59,003 nucleotides of DNA, from positions 1-59,003 of the forward strand of contig NZ_BAHC01000186.1 in assembly GCF_000298195.1 (NCBI RefSeq). The letters run 5' to 3'. A program made the translations under genes and the position numbers. Shown here piece after piece: positions 33,383 to 42,001 of this stretch. Below the pieces are notes generated by a model. It did not search any database. It was not told where the DNA came from and worked only from the letters and a program-made list of their open reading frames with translations. The stretch comes from Gordonia rhizosphera NBRC 16068. GTDB taxonomy: Bacteria; Actinomycetota; Actinomycetes; Mycobacteriales; Mycobacteriaceae. Numbering within the stretch: the first letter of the stretch is position 1; the number at the start of each line of letters is the position of its first letter.

Positions 33383-34639
33383 ATGAGTGAGAGAGATATG
33401 GCAGAGGGCGCGAACAGGGTCGATGAACCCTTGGACCTGCGGGCGGGTGTGGTCGGTCTGGGCATGATCGGTGGCGGTGTGGCGGTGAGTCTCGCCCGGA
33501 AAGGTCGGACGCCTGTCGTGTACGACATCCGGTCCGAGGCGGCGGATGCTCTCGAGGGCGTGCCGGCGGTGGTCGAGAGTCCTGCCGACGTGGCCCGCGG
33601 GGCCGACGTGGTGTTGGTCGCGGTGGTGAACGGTGAGCAGGCGCGCTCGGTGATCGGCGGCGACGGGGGGATCCTCGAAGGGGCACGGCCCGGCGCAGTC
33701 GTCGCACTCTTGTCGACGGTCGACATCGAGACGGTTCGGGAACTGTCCGCGACGTGTGCCGATCAGGAGGTCGGGTTCCTCGACGCCGGCGTCACCGGAG
33801 GAACCCAGGCCGCCCAGAACGGGCTCACCGTCATGGTCGGGGGCCCTGAAGACGTCTACCGCCGTGCGCGTCCCATCCTCGAGGACTTTGCCGGTGCGGT
33901 GGTCTACTGCGGTGAACTGGGGGCGGGAATGACCACGAAATTGGCCCGCAACGCGCTCACCTATTCGATGTGGGCCGCGGTCCGGGAAGCTGCGTCGATC
34001 GCGGAAGCCGGTGGGGTTGCGCTCGACAAGCTGCTCGAGGTCCTGGAGCATTCCGACGGGGGGACACATCCGCTGACGCTGTTGCGGGTGCACACGGCCG
34101 GACTCGAGCTGCCCGCCGATCAGGTCGACACCTATGATGCGTTGGCCCAGAAGGATCTTGCGGCGGCCCAGCGTTTCGCGGGCAGCGTGGGTGTGGAACT
34201 CCCCATCGTGAATGTCGTGCGGCCGCGGATGCGGGCCGTCTATAGCGGCGAGCGACCGGAGCCCCTGTCCGAGGACGCCTGGGAGCGGGGGCTGCAGATG
34301 ATGGACCGCATCTACGGACCCGGCTACCGCGACATGGTGCCCGCCGGTTTGCACAACCCGTCGGTCGACGAGACGGTGGCTCATCTGTTCGCCGACATCT
34401 GGAGTCGTCCACATTTGACGGTGCGTGACCGTCGGTTGCTCGTTATCGGTGCCACCGTCATGCTGGGTCGGCAGGATCTCCTGGAGACCCAGATCCGTGG
34501 CGCGGCGGCTGCCGGTGAGTTCACTGCGGATCAGTTGCGTGAGATGGTCCTGCAGATGCAGACCTACGGCGGCCCGGGCAATGGCACCAATCTCATGTTC
34601 GCGGTCGAGAAGATCATCGCCGAAACGGAGAATCTGTGA
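33383..34639 (+). CDS. 3-hydroxyisobutyrate-dehydrogenase-like/carboxymuconolactone-decarboxylase-like fusion
   Basis: A 418-residue two-domain protein. Residues about 20-290 are a beta-hydroxyacid dehydrogenase: GLGMIGGG at 25-32 for NAD(P), a TGGT-type substrate loop (DAGVTGGTQ) and a catalytic Lys in MTTKLARNAL. Residues about 297-418 are a carboxymuconolactone-decarboxylase (CMD)-like domain (EDAWERGLQMMDRIYG ... VRDRRLLVIGATVML). The same two domains are separate, adjacent genes at 52475-51208. ATG 33383 has a GGGAG site; a GTG at 33362 is possible. It diverges from the seven-gene operon and probably oxidises a hydroxyacid or hydroxyacyl intermediate of that pathway. Confidence 0.85.
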   Translation: MSERDMAEGANRVDEPLDLRAGVVGLGMIGGGVAVSLARKGRTPVVYDIRSEAADALEGVPAVVESPADVARGADVVLVAVVNGEQARSVIGGDGGILEGARPGAVVALLSTVDIETVRELSATCADQEVGFLDAGVTGGTQAAQNGLTVMVGGPEDVYRRARPILEDFAGAVVYCGELGAGMTTKLARNALTYSMWAAVREAASIAEAGGVALDKLLEVLEHSDGGTHPLTLLRVHTAGLELPADQVDTYDALAQKDLAAAQRFAGSVGVELPIVNVVRPRMRAVYSGERPEPLSEDAWERGLQMMDRIYGPGYRDMVPAGLHNPSVDETVAHLFADIWSRPHLTVRDRRLLVIGATVMLGRQDLLETQIRGAAAAGEFTADQLREMVLQMQTYGGPGNGTNLMFAVEKIIAETENL

Positions 34640-34671
34640 ACGCGCAGGTCCCCGGGAGTATCCGTCGCGAG

Positions 34672-34700
34672 TTGGCCGGGAATCCCGGCTCCGGTAGCGT
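34672..34700 (+). promoter_or_regulatory. Promoter of the first Rv0767c-like TetR gene (leaderless)
   Basis: TTGGCC (34672-34677) and TAGCGT (34695-34700), 17-bp spacer. The -10 ends 8 bases before the ATG, so the mRNA would start at or next to it. No ribosome-binding site is present. Confidence 0.5.
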
Positions 34701-34708
34701 CTAGACGC
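34697..34708. promoter_or_regulatory. Perfect 12-bp palindrome GCGTCTAGACGC
   Basis: A perfect palindrome overlapping the -10 and ending immediately before the TetR ATG, a good position for autoregulation. It does not match the TGGACA-type sites, so the binding protein is uncertain. Confidence 0.4.
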
Positions 34709-35278
34709 ATGTCCATCGAAGACGGGGTCGCCGCCACTCGACGACGCCTGACCGGGCGGCGGGCAGAGACCGTGACGAAGCTGACCACGGCACTGCCCGT
34801 GGTGTTGCGTGAGGTGGGCTATCAAGATCTCACACTGCAGCGAGTGGCGGAGGAATCCGGCCTGGCACGCGCCACCGCCTATATCTACTTCTCGTCGAAG
34901 GACCATCTGATCGCCGAGGTCTACTGGCGACAGCTGAACAGCCTCGAGATGATCCAGTCTGATTCCGACTCCCCGGCGGATCGCGTTGTCGCCGTGCTCC
35001 GGTCCCTGGCGATGTTGTTCGAGGGGGAGCCGGAGTATGCGGAAGCCGTGTCTGTCGCGCTGCTCGGTACCGACAGTGACGTCATCGAGTTGCGCAGCCA
35101 GATCGCCCGCGAGATCCGCAGGCGGATCCGTACTGCGGTGGGCGAGACCGACGATCCGGCGGTCGTGGACCTCGTGGAGCTCATCTACACCGGTGCGATG
35201 ACTCGGGCCGGAACCGGGCACGTCTCGTTCGCCGAAGCCGCCGACGTCATGGAGGCGGGCGTTCGCCGGATTCTCTGA
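34709..35278 (+). CDS. TetR-family regulator, Rv0767c-like paralogue 1
   Basis: A 189-residue TetR repressor. It opens with a basic TRRRLTGRRAETVTKLTTA helix, then a helix-turn-helix whose recognition helix reads ARATAYIYFSSKDHLIAEVYW (about 50-70). The same motif is nearly repeated in the next gene and in the TetR before cyp123, showing one paralogous family. It follows the fusion dehydrogenase on the same strand but has its own leaderless-type promoter and an operator-like palindrome. It is a candidate reader of the TGGACA-N2-TGTCCA sites. Confidence 0.86.
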   Translation: MSIEDGVAATRRRLTGRRAETVTKLTTALPVVLREVGYQDLTLQRVAEESGLARATAYIYFSSKDHLIAEVYWRQLNSLEMIQSDSDSPADRVVAVLRSLAMLFEGEPEYAEAVSVALLGTDSDVIELRSQIAREIRRRIRTAVGETDDPAVVDLVELIYTGAMTRAGTGHVSFAEAADVMEAGVRRIL

Positions 35279-35296
35279 TATGGCCGCCGGATCGCG

Positions 35297-35325
35297 ATGA
35301 CATCGGACCGCGGCCCGGGTAACGT
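35297..35325 (+). promoter_or_regulatory. Promoter of the second Rv0767c-like TetR gene (leaderless)
   Basis: ATGACA (35297-35302) and TAACGT (35320-35325), 17-bp spacer. The -10 ends 7 bases before ATG 35333, which predicts a leaderless transcript and argues against the upstream ATG at 35297, which would lie inside the -35. Confidence 0.5.
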
Positions 35326-35332
35326 GCGGTTC

Positions 35333-35908
35333 ATGGTGGACCTGTCCGGGGTATCGGCGACGCGCCGGCGGCTGACCGGGAAGCGCGCGGAGACCGTACG
35401 GCGGCTCAGCGAGGCCGCCACCGAGGTGCTGGGGCGAACGGAGTACTCCGAGGTCACCCTGCAAGCGATCGCGACCGAAGCCGGCGTCGCGCGCGCCACG
35501 GCATATATCTACTTCGCGTCCAAGGAACATCTCGTGGCCGAGGTCTACTGGCAGCGCCTTCTTGCTTCCGAACCGGCGCAACCATTTTCGTCGGACCCGG
35601 TCGATCGGGTAGTGGCGGTGCTGCGCTCCCTGGTCATGGTCGCCGGGGACGAGCCGCGGTTCGCGTTCGCGGTCTCCCAGGCGTTACTCAGCGCCGACTC
35701 GGACGTCACGCACCTTCGTTTCGAGATCAGCCGGGAGATCCATCGGAGGATCGTCGCGGCGCTCGGAGACGACGCCGACGCGACGACGGTCACCCTCCTC
35801 GAGCTCGTCTACACGGGCGCGATGGTGCGGGGTGGCACCGGGCTCGTCTCATTCGACGCCGTCGCCGACACTGTCGAAGTGGCTGCTCGCCGCATCCTCG
35901 CCGTCTGA
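35333..35908 (+). CDS. TetR-family regulator, Rv0767c-like paralogue 2
   Basis: A 191-residue TetR repressor adjacent to and clearly paralogous with the previous one (TRRRLTGKRAETVRRLSEAATEVLG, recognition helix ARATAYIYFASKEHLVAEVYW). The recognition core ARATAYIYF is identical in both, so they probably share operators. ATG 35333 is preferred because the N-terminus then aligns with the neighbour and a -10 element sits 7 bases upstream; an in-frame ATG at 35297 would lie in the -35. The following thiolase-like gene has its own site 5. Confidence 0.83.
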   Translation: MVDLSGVSATRRRLTGKRAETVRRLSEAATEVLGRTEYSEVTLQAIATEAGVARATAYIYFASKEHLVAEVYWQRLLASEPAQPFSSDPVDRVVAVLRSLVMVAGDEPRFAFAVSQALLSADSDVTHLRFEISREIHRRIVAALGDDADATTVTLLELVYTGAMVRGGTGLVSFDAVADTVEVAARRILAV

Positions 35909-36064
35909 CCTGATTTTCGCGGCCCGCCCGTGCTCGAGGCTGCCACGATGCGGCGGCCGGCGAGCCCTCACAATTGCTTCCGGGGACAACCCCACCTCTG
36001 CCGTCTCCGCTTGTGCCGAGTACCAATGGCGTTGCAGGGCTCCAGAGTCGACGTTCATCCATTT

Positions 36065-36078
36065 TGGACATGAATCTA
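36065..36078. promoter_or_regulatory. TGGACA-N2-TGTCCA-like operator (site 5, weak)
   Basis: TGGACATGAATCTA matches at 9 of 12 fixed positions: a full TGGACA half and a diverged second half. It is 117 bases upstream of the thiolase-like gene in the 286-base gap 35909-36194, where nothing else was recognised. Confidence 0.35.
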
Positions 36079-36194
36079 GATTGTTGTCTTGCCGATCGGC
36101 CCGGGTCCGTCTACGGTGGTTGCGGAGGCGACCGGCGGTGCGACGTGACCGGATGGGATTCGCCGAAGGGTCCGAGGTCGTCAGGAGGCTCGTG

Positions 36195-37403
36195 GTGGGA
36201 TTGCGCGGTGATGCCGCCATCGTCGGCTATGTGGAACTTGCCCCGGAGAAGCTGAGCAGGGCGTCCGCAGGACCGTTCACGATCGAGCAGTGGGCCGACC
36301 TGGCGGCAGCGGCCACCGATGATGCCGGCCTTCCGGCCGAGCGGATCGATGGCATCGTGACCGCGGGCCTGCAGGAGTCGGAGATCTTCGTCCCGTCGAC
36401 CATCGCCGAATACCTGGGAATACCAGCGAATTTCGCTGAGATCGTCGATCTCGGCGGTGCCAGCGCGGCGGCGATGGTCTGGCGGGCCGCGGCCGCGGTC
36501 GAGCTGGGGATCTGCGATCTGGTCGTCTGCGCATTGCCGGCCCGTTACCGGACCTTCTCGTCGGAGGAGAAGCCCCAGCCCGTGCGCGACGCGATGTTGT
36601 TCGGATCATCGAGCAACCAATACGGCTCCCCGCAAGCCGAATTCGACATCCCGTATGGGAATCTCGGCCAGAACGGACCATACGGTGAGGTCGCGCAACG
36701 CTACGCCGCCACCTTCGGCTATGACGAGGCTCTCATGGCGAAGATCGTTGTCGATCAGCGTGTCAACGCGAATCACACCGAGGGCGCGATATGGCGCGAT
36801 GTTCCCCTTTCGATCGACGACGTGCTCTCGAGCCCGGTCATCGCCGACCCCCTGCACAAACTCGAGATCGTGATGCCGTGCACCGGAGGGGCAGCGGTGG
36901 TGATCGCCGGTCCGGAGCTGGCCGGGCGCGGTAGACATCGACCGGTCCGTATCACCGGGTTCGGCGAACACGTACCGTTCAAGACGCCCACCTACGCAGA
37001 GAATCTGCTGGAGAGTCCGCTGGCGCGCGCCGCGGAGACCGCGTTCGCGATGTCGGGGTCGACCCGCGACGAGATGGACATGGTGTCCATCTACGACTGC
37101 TACACGATCACGGTCCTGCTGAGCCTGGAGGACGCCGGGTTCTGTGAGAAGGGCAAGGGATTCCAGTTTCTGACCGACCGTGACCTCACTTTTCGTGGCG
37201 ACTTCCCGATGAACACCGCCGGCGGGCAGCTCGGTTTCGGGCAGGCCGGATTGGCGGGTGGCATGCACCATGTGTGCGACGCTGCCCGGCAGATCATGGG
37301 TCGTGCCGGTGCTGCCCAGGTCGAGTCGTGTGACCGTGCTTTTGTGTCCGGCAACGGTGGAATCCTCAGCGAGCAAATCGCTCTCGTCCTCGAAGGGAGC
37401 TGA
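36195..37403 (+). CDS. Cys-less thiolase-like protein (SCPx/Ltp2-type aldolase)
   Basis: A 402-residue thiolase-fold protein of the sterol-carrier-protein-X/lipid-transfer group. The catalytic Cys is replaced: the active-site loop reads DLGGASAAAM (Gly87, Gly88, Ala89). The C-terminal catalytic region (NTAGGQLGFGQAGLAGGMHH) and MVSIYDCYTITVLL remain. Such proteins with a DUF35 partner, like Ltp2-ChsH2, perform retro-aldol cleavage of acyl-CoA side chains instead of thiolysis. GTG 36195 is chosen because AGGAGG ends 6 bases before it. The DUF35 gene follows with a 1-base overlap. A retro-aldolase for a hydroxyacyl-CoA is the best guess. Confidence 0.8.
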   Translation: MGLRGDAAIVGYVELAPEKLSRASAGPFTIEQWADLAAAATDDAGLPAERIDGIVTAGLQESEIFVPSTIAEYLGIPANFAEIVDLGGASAAAMVWRAAAAVELGICDLVVCALPARYRTFSSEEKPQPVRDAMLFGSSSNQYGSPQAEFDIPYGNLGQNGPYGEVAQRYAATFGYDEALMAKIVVDQRVNANHTEGAIWRDVPLSIDDVLSSPVIADPLHKLEIVMPCTGGAAVVIAGPELAGRGRHRPVRITGFGEHVPFKTPTYAENLLESPLARAAETAFAMSGSTRDEMDMVSIYDCYTITVLLSLEDAGFCEKGKGFQFLTDRDLTFRGDFPMNTAGGQLGFGQAGLAGGMHHVCDAARQIMGRAGAAQVESCDRAFVSGNGGILSEQIALVLEGS

Positions 37404-37837
37404 TGGGCGTGACCGAGATCGATCTGAGCCGGCCGATGCCGGTCCCGACGCCGACATCACAACCGTTCTGGGACGCGTTGCGTGAGCATCGCATCATGAT
37501 TCAGTACTCACCGTCGCTCGGGGAGTATGTCTTCTATCCGCGGAATCGCGCACCGCGAACCCTGGCCGACGACCTGGAATGGCGCACGATCTCGGGTGAG
37601 GCGACGCTGTACTCGTTCACGATCGCACATGTGCCGGTTGCCCCGCAGTTCGCCGACGCCGTTCCTCAGATTCTGGCAATCGGGCAATGGACGGAAGGCC
37701 CGCGATTCTCCACCGAACTGGTCGATGCCGATGTCGACCGCATGAGCGTCGGAATGGCCCTTCAACCGGTGTTCTGCGACCATCCGGAGCACGGCATCAC
37801 GATGCTGCGGTACCGGCCGGCAGGTCAGCGCGGCTGA
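37403..37837 (+). CDS. DUF35 OB-fold partner of the thiolase-like protein
   Basis: A 144-residue OB-fold (DUF35-type) acyl-CoA-binding protein. It has the usual N-terminal helix (SQPFWDALREHRI) and an OB-fold core (ISGEATLYSFTIAHVPVAPQFADAVPQILAIGQW). The rubredoxin-like zinc ribbon that normally follows the helix (CxxCG pattern) has no Cys here: the segment reads IMIQYSPSLGEYVFYPRNRAP. It therefore probably forms the complex without zinc. Together with the preceding gene it would make a heteromeric aldolase. ATG overlaps the thiolase-like stop by one base. Confidence 0.8.
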   Translation: MGVTEIDLSRPMPVPTPTSQPFWDALREHRIMIQYSPSLGEYVFYPRNRAPRTLADDLEWRTISGEATLYSFTIAHVPVAPQFADAVPQILAIGQWTEGPRFSTELVDADVDRMSVGMALQPVFCDHPEHGITMLRYRPAGQRG

Positions 37838-37854
37838 GCCGAGCGGACTTTCGC

Positions 37855-39972
37855 GTGACGATTGCCACGGATGCCTCGGACCGACCACGGCTGGGACGAA
37901 TCCTTGCGTGGTTCGCGTTGCCACTCTTCTTCGTCGTCGGCTTTCCCCTCGCATACGTGAGCGCGCTGCACGATCCGACACCGCACAATCTGGCGCTGAC
38001 GGTGGTCGGGCCCGATGCCGTGGTCACCCCGATCGTGGACGGCCTGGATACCGGTGACGAGTTCAGGGTGACGCAGAGCAGCAGTACACCCGATGCGGAA
38101 CGCAGCGTGAAGAATCGTGATGCCGCCGGCGGAATCCTGGTCACGGTCGACATGCAGGCGCCGTCACGCGGTGAGTCCGTGCCATCGGTCACAGCCTATG
38201 TCGCGTCGGCCGAGGGGCGAGCCACGGTGTCGGTCGTGCAGACGGTTGCGGATAACTTGGCCCGGCAGCTGGGCACGACCGCCCGCACGGTGGACGTGGC
38301 GCCGTTGGCCGACGAGGATCCGTTGGGCACCAATCTGTTCTACTTCCTGATCTTCTGCTCGATCGGTGGCTATCTCGTCATCATCACGCTGTCTGAGGTG
38401 TGGGGTCCTTCGTTGCGGGCGCGTCTGGTCGGCGGTGTCGTCGCTGCGATCGTCACCCCGCCGGTCGTCTTCTGGCTCAGTGCGATTGTCGTCGGCGACT
38501 ATGGGGCCGACGCGGGCACCATCGCGCGCTTGCTCGCCGCGGCATCGGTGTATGTGTTTGTGTGTGCGCTCGCGGCGATCCTGGCCGAGCAGATCATCGG
38601 TCCGGCCATCACCATCGGGGTGATCGCGCTCGTCGTCTTCATGAACTTCCCGAGTTCCGGTGGGGCGACCCCGGCGTCGCTGCTACCGGCGTTCTGGCAG
38701 AGCGTTCACGGGGTATGGTTCGGCGCGGGGGCCATGGAATCATTCCGGTCGATCATCTACTTCGATGGTGCGCACTCGTATCGCTGGCTGCTCCAGTTGA
38801 CGGCGTGGGTGTTCGCGCTCTTCGTGATCGTGTCACTGGTGCACCTCGCCCGGACGACCGGACACCTTCGGCGCGCGATCGACGCACTGCGCGAGGGCAA
38901 ACCGGTGGACGACGAGACCAAGGACACACCTCGGCCGTTGCCGGTCGGGATTCGGATAGTGGGAGCGGTCGCCCTGCCATTGTTCTTCATCATTTGTTTC
39001 GTGTTCTCCTACCTGACAGCGTTTCATGCACCCACGCCCAATCACATGCCGATCACGATCGCGGGACCCGAACAGGTGACGAGTCCGATCGTTGCCGGTG
39101 TGGACAGTCGGTCCCCGGGTTCCTTCGACTTCACCACGACCCGCGATCCGACGGCGGCGCGGCAGGCGGTCGAGGACAGGTCGTCGAGCGGTGCTCTCGT
39201 GGTCTCCGGCAACGAGGTGATTACCTATGTGGCCTCGGGCGGGGGCCGGATCGCAGTTCCGGCCGTCGAGTCCCTGGGATCGCAGGTGGCCGAGAGCATC
39301 GGCGGTACCGCCGAGGTGGTCGACGTTGCTCCGCTCGCGCCGAAGGACGCGACCGGAACGGGCCTGTTCTACCTGCTCATCGTCTGCTCTGTTGGCGGCT
39401 ATCTGACGATCAATGCGCTGTGGCAGACCTTCCCGCTCGCACGGCTACGCGTGCAGCTGGCCCTGTCGGTCGGCGTCGCGCTGATCGCGCCGACGATGGC
39501 GATTCCGGTGGAAAGCCTGTTCGTCGGGTTCTATGACGCGTCTGTCGGTCAGATGCTGGGGGTGTGGGGAGTCGCGTTTCTCTACACCTACATCGCTGCA
39601 ATGCTGGCCACGCTGCTGACCCGGTTGTTCAAGACCGCCTCCACATTCGGCGTCACGGTGTTCCTGCTCGCGCTCAACTTCCCCAGTGCCGGCGGAGCCA
39701 TCCCGGCGTCGATGTTGCCCGGATTCTGGCAGGGCGTACACAGTGTCTGGTTCGGTGCGGCGGCGCTGGAGGCGATGCGGAGCATCGTCTACTTCGACGG
39801 TGCCGCATTGGGTGGATGGCTTGTGCGGTTGGCGATCTGGGCTGTCGTCGTCACCGTCGTCGTTCTTGGTGTGCGGTTGGTGCAGGAACGCAAACACTTC
39901 CCTGCGGAGCCGACGGGCCATGAGCGCGAGCTGACCGTGCCCGGTGTGGAAGCGGCGGCCGGTTCACTGTAG
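37855..39972 (+). CDS. DUF3533/YhgE-Pip-type membrane protein with internal duplication
   Basis: A 705-residue membrane protein made of two homologous halves of about 345 residues. Each half has an N-terminal transmembrane segment (LAWFALPLFFVVGFPLAYVSALH; VGAVALPLFFIICFVFSYLTAFH), an extracytoplasmic domain beginning PTPHNLALTVVGPDAV or PTPNHMPITIAGPEQV, several transmembrane helices, and a near-identical end around NFPSSGGATPASLLPAFWQ / NFPSAGGAIPASMLPGFWQ with YFDGA. Homologues are usually one unit, ABC-2-type permease-like. GTG 37855 is chosen, though no strong ribosome-binding site is seen. It may export a product or intermediate; substrate unknown. Confidence 0.75.
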   Translation: MTIATDASDRPRLGRILAWFALPLFFVVGFPLAYVSALHDPTPHNLALTVVGPDAVVTPIVDGLDTGDEFRVTQSSSTPDAERSVKNRDAAGGILVTVDMQAPSRGESVPSVTAYVASAEGRATVSVVQTVADNLARQLGTTARTVDVAPLADEDPLGTNLFYFLIFCSIGGYLVIITLSEVWGPSLRARLVGGVVAAIVTPPVVFWLSAIVVGDYGADAGTIARLLAAASVYVFVCALAAILAEQIIGPAITIGVIALVVFMNFPSSGGATPASLLPAFWQSVHGVWFGAGAMESFRSIIYFDGAHSYRWLLQLTAWVFALFVIVSLVHLARTTGHLRRAIDALREGKPVDDETKDTPRPLPVGIRIVGAVALPLFFIICFVFSYLTAFHAPTPNHMPITIAGPEQVTSPIVAGVDSRSPGSFDFTTTRDPTAARQAVEDRSSSGALVVSGNEVITYVASGGGRIAVPAVESLGSQVAESIGGTAEVVDVAPLAPKDATGTGLFYLLIVCSVGGYLTINALWQTFPLARLRVQLALSVGVALIAPTMAIPVESLFVGFYDASVGQMLGVWGVAFLYTYIAAMLATLLTRLFKTASTFGVTVFLLALNFPSAGGAIPASMLPGFWQGVHSVWFGAAALEAMRSIVYFDGAALGGWLVRLAIWAVVVTVVVLGVRLVQERKHFPAEPTGHERELTVPGVEAAAGSL

Positions 39973-39998
39973 GTCGCGGGTGATCCGTCCTTGGATGG

Positions 39999-40442
39999 CT
40001 ACGAGTCCGCCTCTGCGGGTGCGAACGGGTTGTTGAAGAACCACACGTTCTCCTCGACCATTCGGCTACTGCGCCATCCGGATTCCGTGCGTACCAGGTC
40101 GTGATGGTAGTAGCCGCCGCAGAAGCTGAGGCCCTTGACGCCGGGGAGTTGCATCGGGTTGTAGAACATCGCGCAGACCTTTGCGGAGTCGCCGTCGATC
40201 TCGGCGTCGATGTTGGTGATGTAGTGCTGGCTCATCGGGAGTACGCCGAAGTTCTCCGCGAGCCAGTCGGCGACCTCGTCGCGGCCGCCGGCGAAACCGT
40301 GTGGCGCCGAGGTATAGTCGACCACCGCATTCTCGGTGAACACCGAACGCCACAACGCCCAGTCCCTGCTGTCCACCCCGCGCGCGTAGGTGCGTAGCAG
40401 TGCTGCGATCTCGAGCTCGTCCCTGATCTGTTGGATGTTCAC
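39999..40442 (-). CDS. SnoaL-like (NTF2-fold) protein 1
   Basis: A 147-residue NTF2-fold protein of the SnoaL_4 type. ELEIAALLRTYARGVDSRDWALWRSVFTENAVVDY and the SQHYITNIDAEIDGDSA, GGYYHHDLVRTESGWR segments match steroid-isomerase/SnoaL-like proteins that hydrate, isomerise or dehydrate small substrates. GTG 40442 starts the domain. It is divergent from the thiolase and shares the promoter region with sites 6 and 7; it is convergent with the membrane-protein gene. A second, different SnoaL-like gene is at 43.5 kb. Confidence 0.78.
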   Translation of the reverse strand: MNIQQIRDELEIAALLRTYARGVDSRDWALWRSVFTENAVVDYTSAPHGFAGGRDEVADWLAENFGVLPMSQHYITNIDAEIDGDSAKVCAMFYNPMQLPGVKGLSFCGGYYHHDLVRTESGWRSSRMVEENVWFFNNPFAPAEADS

Positions 40443-40561
40443 GGCTTGGCGCCCTTTCGGTGATGAGTTCGGCTGATCCGAGATGTTGGGGTCCGATATG
40501 CACCGGAGCTGGTCCCACAGAGGGGAGATGGCCGGGGCGAGAGAGAATCTAAGCGATGATC

Positions 40562-40575
40562 TGTACATCTGTCCA
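40562..40575. promoter_or_regulatory. TGGACA-N2-TGTCCA-like operator (site 6)
   Basis: TGTACATCTGTCCA matches at 11 of 12 fixed positions. It is 120 bases upstream of the SnoaL-like gene on the minus strand, in the divergent gap 40443-40803. Confidence 0.6.
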
Positions 40576-40694
40576 CCACACCGTATGAAGCTGAGTCACA
40601 GCCGTTGTGGTGTGCTTGTCGGCCATCCGTCGGTGCGGCGTCTCCGGGTTCGTCGGACGGTGCGGTGTACGCCCGGAAAAAGTGGAATAGCGTC

Positions 40695-40724
40695 TTGACG
40701 CGTGACTGGACATCTATCTACGTT
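40695..40724 (+). promoter_or_regulatory. Promoter of the thiolase gene
   Basis: TTGACG (40695-40700) and TACGTT (40719-40724), 18-bp spacer, with site 7 (40707-40720) lying between and touching the -10. The leader is about 75 bases. Confidence 0.5.
40707..40720. promoter_or_regulatory. TGGACA-N2-TGTCCA-like operator (site 7)
   Basis: TGGACATCTATCTA matches at 10 of 12 fixed positions and overlaps the thiolase promoter. Confidence 0.5.
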
Positions 40725-40803
40725 TGGGTGGGTGCGTCGTCGTTCTGCAGCAGGCGGCGGCGGACCGACCTCTTTGCCCCGACATGGGAGGACGGATTCG
40801 GCG

Positions 40804-41958
40804 ATGACCGAAGCGCTCATCATCTCCGCTGTGCGGACACCGATCGCACGATCCTTCAAGGGAGGCCTCGTCGGCGTCGATGCCTTCGAATTGGCCGGCG
40901 TCGTACTCGAAGCGACACTCACGCGATCCGCCGTCCCGAGCGACGCCGCCGACGACCTCGTTCTTGCCGAGAGCTATCAGGGCGGTGGGGTAATCGGCCG
41001 CAACGTCGCGGTGCGGGCCGGGCTCGACTCCGTTCCGGGACTTGCGCAGAACCGTTGGTGCGCCTCGGGCCTCGCCGCGGTCGCGACAGCGGCGGGCTCG
41101 GTCCGGGCCGGGATGGATCGCCTGGTCCTGGCCGGCGGCACCGAAAGCCTCAGTACCGCACCGGCCTGCGTCAAACCCGCCGCCGAGGGTACTTGGCAAC
41201 CCTGGAATTCGTTGTCGCATCCGGATCGTCCGGATGCGCCGGCCCTCGACATGCCCCACACCGTCGGCGAGAACACGGCCAAGCACGCCGGACTCACGCG
41301 CGGCGACGTCGACGCATGGTCGCTGCGCTCGCATCAGCGGGCGATCGACTCCATGGACAACGGGTGGTTCGACAATGAGATCGTTCCGGTCGTCGTGGGT
41401 GACAAGAAGTTCGCGGTCGACGAGCATCCCCGGCGCAACTCCAGTATGGAGGTACTCGCCGGCCTACCCGTGCTACATCCCGAGATCGACGGCGCGACCG
41501 TGACTGCGGGCAATTCCGCCGGACTCAACGATGCCGCCGCGATGGTGGGGGTGGCAGGCGACGACTTCGTCCGCACACATGGTCTGGTGCCCCTGGCCCG
41601 GGTTCGGTCATGGGCGTCGGTGGGCGTCGACCCGGCGCTCACCGGCACCGCCCCTAGTATGGCCATCCCCAAAGCGCTTGAGCGAGCTGGCTTGTCGATC
41701 GCCGACGTGGATCGGTTCGAGATCAATGAGGCGTTTGCCTCGGTACCTGCTGCGTGTGTGCGTGAACTCGGACTCGACGAGGACATCGTCAACGTCAACG
41801 GCTCGGGTGTCAGCCTGGGTCACCCTATTGCCGCGACGGGCGCGCGGATGATCGTGACGATGGTGAACGAGTTGCGCCGCAACGCGTTGTCCATCGGATG
41901 TGTCTCGATGTGCGCCGGCGGCGGCATGGGGGCCGCGATGGTCATCGAGGTCGTCTGA
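40804..41958 (+). CDS. Acetyl-CoA acetyltransferase (degradative thiolase)
   Basis: A 384-residue thiolase. Nucleophile Cys86 (QNRWCASG), NEAFAS, GHPIAATGAR with the catalytic His, and CAGGGMGAA with the second Cys are all present, so unlike the Cys-less protein at 36.2 kb it is catalytically complete. It cleaves 3-ketoacyl-CoA with CoA, releasing acetyl- or propionyl-CoA. GGGAGGA precedes the ATG by about 13 bases. An aldehyde dehydrogenase follows in the same orientation after 43 bases. Its promoter carries site 7. Confidence 0.88.
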   Translation: MTEALIISAVRTPIARSFKGGLVGVDAFELAGVVLEATLTRSAVPSDAADDLVLAESYQGGGVIGRNVAVRAGLDSVPGLAQNRWCASGLAAVATAAGSVRAGMDRLVLAGGTESLSTAPACVKPAAEGTWQPWNSLSHPDRPDAPALDMPHTVGENTAKHAGLTRGDVDAWSLRSHQRAIDSMDNGWFDNEIVPVVVGDKKFAVDEHPRRNSSMEVLAGLPVLHPEIDGATVTAGNSAGLNDAAAMVGVAGDDFVRTHGLVPLARVRSWASVGVDPALTGTAPSMAIPKALERAGLSIADVDRFEINEAFASVPAACVRELGLDEDIVNVNGSGVSLGHPIAATGARMIVTMVNELRRNALSIGCVSMCAGGGMGAAMVIEVV

Positions 41959-42001
41959 CCACCCGCCGGCGACGAATCCAACCACAGGAGAAGGTGACGC
42001 A

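Noticed and set aside
35297..35332. Upstream ATG at 35297 for the second Rv0767c-like TetR
   Set aside because: That ATG falls inside the -35 of a good promoter and adds residues with no counterpart in the paralogues.
33305..35581. Long minus-strand open frame across the fusion dehydrogenase and TetR
   Set aside because: Antisense to genes with clear domains; no recognisable domain of its own.
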